Shown: in pieces, positions 62,467 to 64,000 of the stretch | Layout of the letters: every line of letters starts with the position of its first letter | How positions within the stretch are numbered: position 1 is the stretch's first letter | Source: Pelagimonas sp. | GTDB lineage: Bacteria > Pseudomonadota > Alphaproteobacteria > Rhodobacterales > Rhodobacteraceae | Length of the DNA stretch: 64,000 nucleotides | Direction of reading: 5' to 3' | Assembly: GCA_025210345.1 (NCBI GenBank) | Contig: JAOARX010000034.1 | Span: forward strand, 1-64,000 | Translations under genes and position numbers: made by a program | The notes under the pieces: model-generated | Database searches by the model: none | The model's input: the letters and a program-made list of their open reading frames with translations, nothing else | Told to the model about the DNA's origin: nothing

Positions 62467-63205
62467 GCGCCGGAAGCCCGACACCCGTCGCTTCGAACCC
62501 GCCATCCGCTGCCACCAGTTGCCCGGTGACATAAGATGCTTTGTCAGAGGCGAGGAAACAGATCACCTCGGCCAATTCCCGTTCAGCCCCATAGCGGTTC
62601 AGCGGAATCGCATCGTGATAGGCGTCAATGATCTCTTGGCTGTGCACGGCCATGGCCAGTTTGGTGCGCACGGGGCCGGGGGCCACGGCATTCACGCGGA
62701 TATTATATTCGCCCAGCTCGGCGGCGTATTGCTTGGTCAATTGGATGACCGCCGCCTTTGAGGTGCCATAGGCAACCCGCAGGGTCGAGGCGCGCAGCCC
62801 GCTGATCGAGGCGATATTGACCACGCTGCCCGCGGTTTCTTTCAGGGCCGGGGTGGCCGCCTGCGTGCACAGAAAGATACCATCAAGATTGATCGACATC
62901 ACCCGGCGCCAGGTTTCAAATTCGGTCTCTTCGACGGGGCCGAATTCGGCGATGCCTGCGTTGTTGATCAGGCTGTCGATGCGCCCAGACCACGCGCGCG
63001 TCTGAGACACCATGCGCTGTACGTCTTGGGGGTTGGAGATGTCCAGATCCAGCGCCAGGACATTGTCCCGGCTGGCTGAAGACCTTGCTAGTTCGTCGCT
63101 GTCCCAATCGACCATGGCAACCTGCCAGCCCATTTCCAGAAACAGGTCCGTCGTCGCCAGCCCGATCCCCCGCGCGGCTCCCGTCACAATGGCGGTTTTG
63201 GTCAT
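62456..63205 (-). CDS. Short-chain dehydrogenase/reductase
   Basis: A 249-residue classical SDR. Motifs: TGAARGIGLATTDLFLEMGW (cofactor), NNAGIAEFGPVEETEFETWR and the catalytic YGTSKAAVIQLTKQYAAELG. It ends with the standard LASDKASYVTGQLVAADGGF. It is distinct from the SDR at 58750-59499 and unlinked in function. The substrate is unknown. Confidence 0.88.
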   Translation of the reverse strand: MTKTAIVTGAARGIGLATTDLFLEMGWQVAMVDWDSDELARSSASRDNVLALDLDISNPQDVQRMVSQTRAWSGRIDSLINNAGIAEFGPVEETEFETWRRVMSINLDGIFLCTQAATPALKETAGSVVNIASISGLRASTLRVAYGTSKAAVIQLTKQYAAELGEYNIRVNAVAPGPVRTKLAMAVHSQEIIDAYHDAIPLNRYGAERELAEVICFLASDKASYVTGQLVAADGGFEATGVGLPALRS

Positions 63206-63263
63206 GCTCTGTCTCCCACAGTTTCGCCGGAGAGTGACATGGTCGCGAGCGAGAGGAAAGGGC

Positions 63264-64000
63264 CTAGCCGCGCATCAAATCCGGCAGGTCGCCGGTGATC
63301 CCGGCGGCTTCGCGGATAAAGCTGCGGCGCAGGTTTGGAGCGCGGTTGATCAAGGCCATGCCCAGATCGCGCCCAGCCCGCAGGATGGGATTGTCATTTG
63401 AGAACAATCGGTTGAACAGGTCGGTCGAGGCCGCGAGCGACGCGGTGTCAAAGCGGCGCCAGCTTTGGTAGCGTTCCAGTACCAAGGTGCTGGCGAAATC
63501 TTCGCCGCGCTTCACGGCGTGGTCGATCACATGCGCCAGCGCCGCCACATCGCGCAGACCTGCGTTCAGCCCCTGACCTGCGATCGGGTGCATGCCATGT
63601 GCCGCATCGCCAATCAACGCCAGCCGCTGCGCGACATAGGCATTCGCCAGCGTCAGGTTCAAAGGATACAAAAAGCGCTTTCCGGCTAGGGTGATATCCC
63701 CCAGAAAGTCACCGAACCGCGGCCGCAGCACATCAAGATAATCGCTGTCAGAAAGCGCTTGAATCGCCTGGGCGCGACCGTCGCGTTCACTCCAGACGAT
63801 GGAGCTGCGGTTGCCGGGCAGGGGCAGAATGGCCAGGGGACCGGGTGGCATGAACAGTTGGTGGGCCACGCCGTCGTGCGGCTTTTCGTGGGAAATCGCA
63901 CAGACCAGCGCGGTCTGACCATAGCCCCAGCCAGTGCGGCGAATGCCTGCACGCTGCGCCATGCCGGACCGCCGTCCGTCCGCCCCCACCAACAGCCGCC
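63264..64000 (-). CDS. UbiH/COQ6-family FAD monooxygenase, C-terminal part
   Basis: The window holds about 246 codons of a ubiquinone-biosynthesis-type hydroxylase. The DG motif (ADGRRSGMAQ), GYGQTALVCAISHE and the second FAD motif RLALIGDAAHGMHPIAGQGL are recognisable, followed by NAGLRDVAALAHVIDHAV. The N-terminal GxGxxG nucleotide-binding part lies beyond the right edge. UbiH/COQ6-type enzymes hydroxylate the ubiquinone ring. The exact step cannot be assigned from this half. Confidence 0.88.
   Translation of the reverse strand, partial: RLLVGADGRRSGMAQRAGIRRTGWGYGQTALVCAISHEKPHDGVAHQLFMPPGPLAILPLPGNRSSIVWSERDGRAQAIQALSDSDYLDVLRPRFGDFLGDITLAGKRFLYPLNLTLANAYVAQRLALIGDAAHGMHPIAGQGLNAGLRDVAALAHVIDHAVKRGEDFASTLVLERYQSWRRFDTASLAASTDLFNRLFSNDNPILRAGRDLGMALINRAPNLRRSFIREAAGITGDLPDLMRG

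Noticed and set aside
1-64000. CRISPR arrays, tRNA and rRNA genes, prophage
   Set aside because: No regularly spaced repeats, no cloverleaf-like tRNA and no rRNA blocks were seen on reading. No phage structural genes were found.

Overview
The window is GC-rich, densely coded bacterial chromosome. Irr, MgsA-free fabA/fabB fatty acid genes, a bifunctional RSH next to rpoZ, a triple def array before fmt, DUF1491, DUF1636 and DUF2125 proteins, and a choline choXWV transporter together point to an alphaproteobacterium of the Rhodobacterales (Roseobacter group). No species is claimed. I found no rRNA, tRNA or CRISPR array.

Layout. 1-330: end of a degenerate IS3-family element. 380-6370: irr and fabA, then a Tat-exported PhoX-like protein and a lipoprotein lying between fabA and fabB, then two small envelope genes. 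6420-9400 (minus strand): an MttB-family methyltransferase, a carboxymuconolactone decarboxylase-like protein and a broken Rieske oxygenase, which look like remains of quaternary-amine catabolism. 9550-15230: a LacI regulator facing a decayed sugar-glycerate operon. The binding protein, permease, ATPase and GH63 hydrolase are all broken, but the terminal sugar isomerase and glycerate kinase are intact. The set fits mannosylglycerate or glucosylglycerate use. 15255-18720 (minus): a cobalamin riboswitch in front of a DUF1636 gene and a BtuFCD-type ABC transporter. 18965-26160: three large, translationally coupled genes for exported proteins (a beta-propeller-like protein and two SH3b proteins) that I cannot assign to a known system. 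This is the best candidate here for something undescribed.

26330-40300 is mostly minus-strand core housekeeping: GntR regulator, moaE-moaD-pgsA, recO-DUF1491-era, an EamA transporter, rnc-lepB, acpS, pdxJ, DUF2062, the RSH enzyme, rpoZ, folK, and a divergent NYN-domain gene. 40457-50920 holds ispH, a LysE exporter, a methyltransferase, rnhA, a TRIC-like channel, a MalY/PatB enzyme, def1-def2-def3-fmt, paired small membrane proteins, a glutathionyl-hydroquinone reductase, a lone receiver domain and a lytic transglycosylase.

51000-52250 is an insertion scar: an IS3 transposase tail, a frameshifted HlyC-type toxin acyltransferase and a possible IstB tail. Adenine deaminase follows. 54050-57540 is a choline ABC transporter behind a perfect inverted repeat resembling a BetI operator, with a LysE gene inserted between choX and choW. 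The right end holds an enoyl-CoA hydratase-like protein and an SDR enzyme, a DUF2125 protein, an MFS transporter, a second SDR enzyme, and the C-terminal part of a UbiH/COQ6-type monooxygenase cut by the window edge.

All calls come from reading the sequence. No database search was run.
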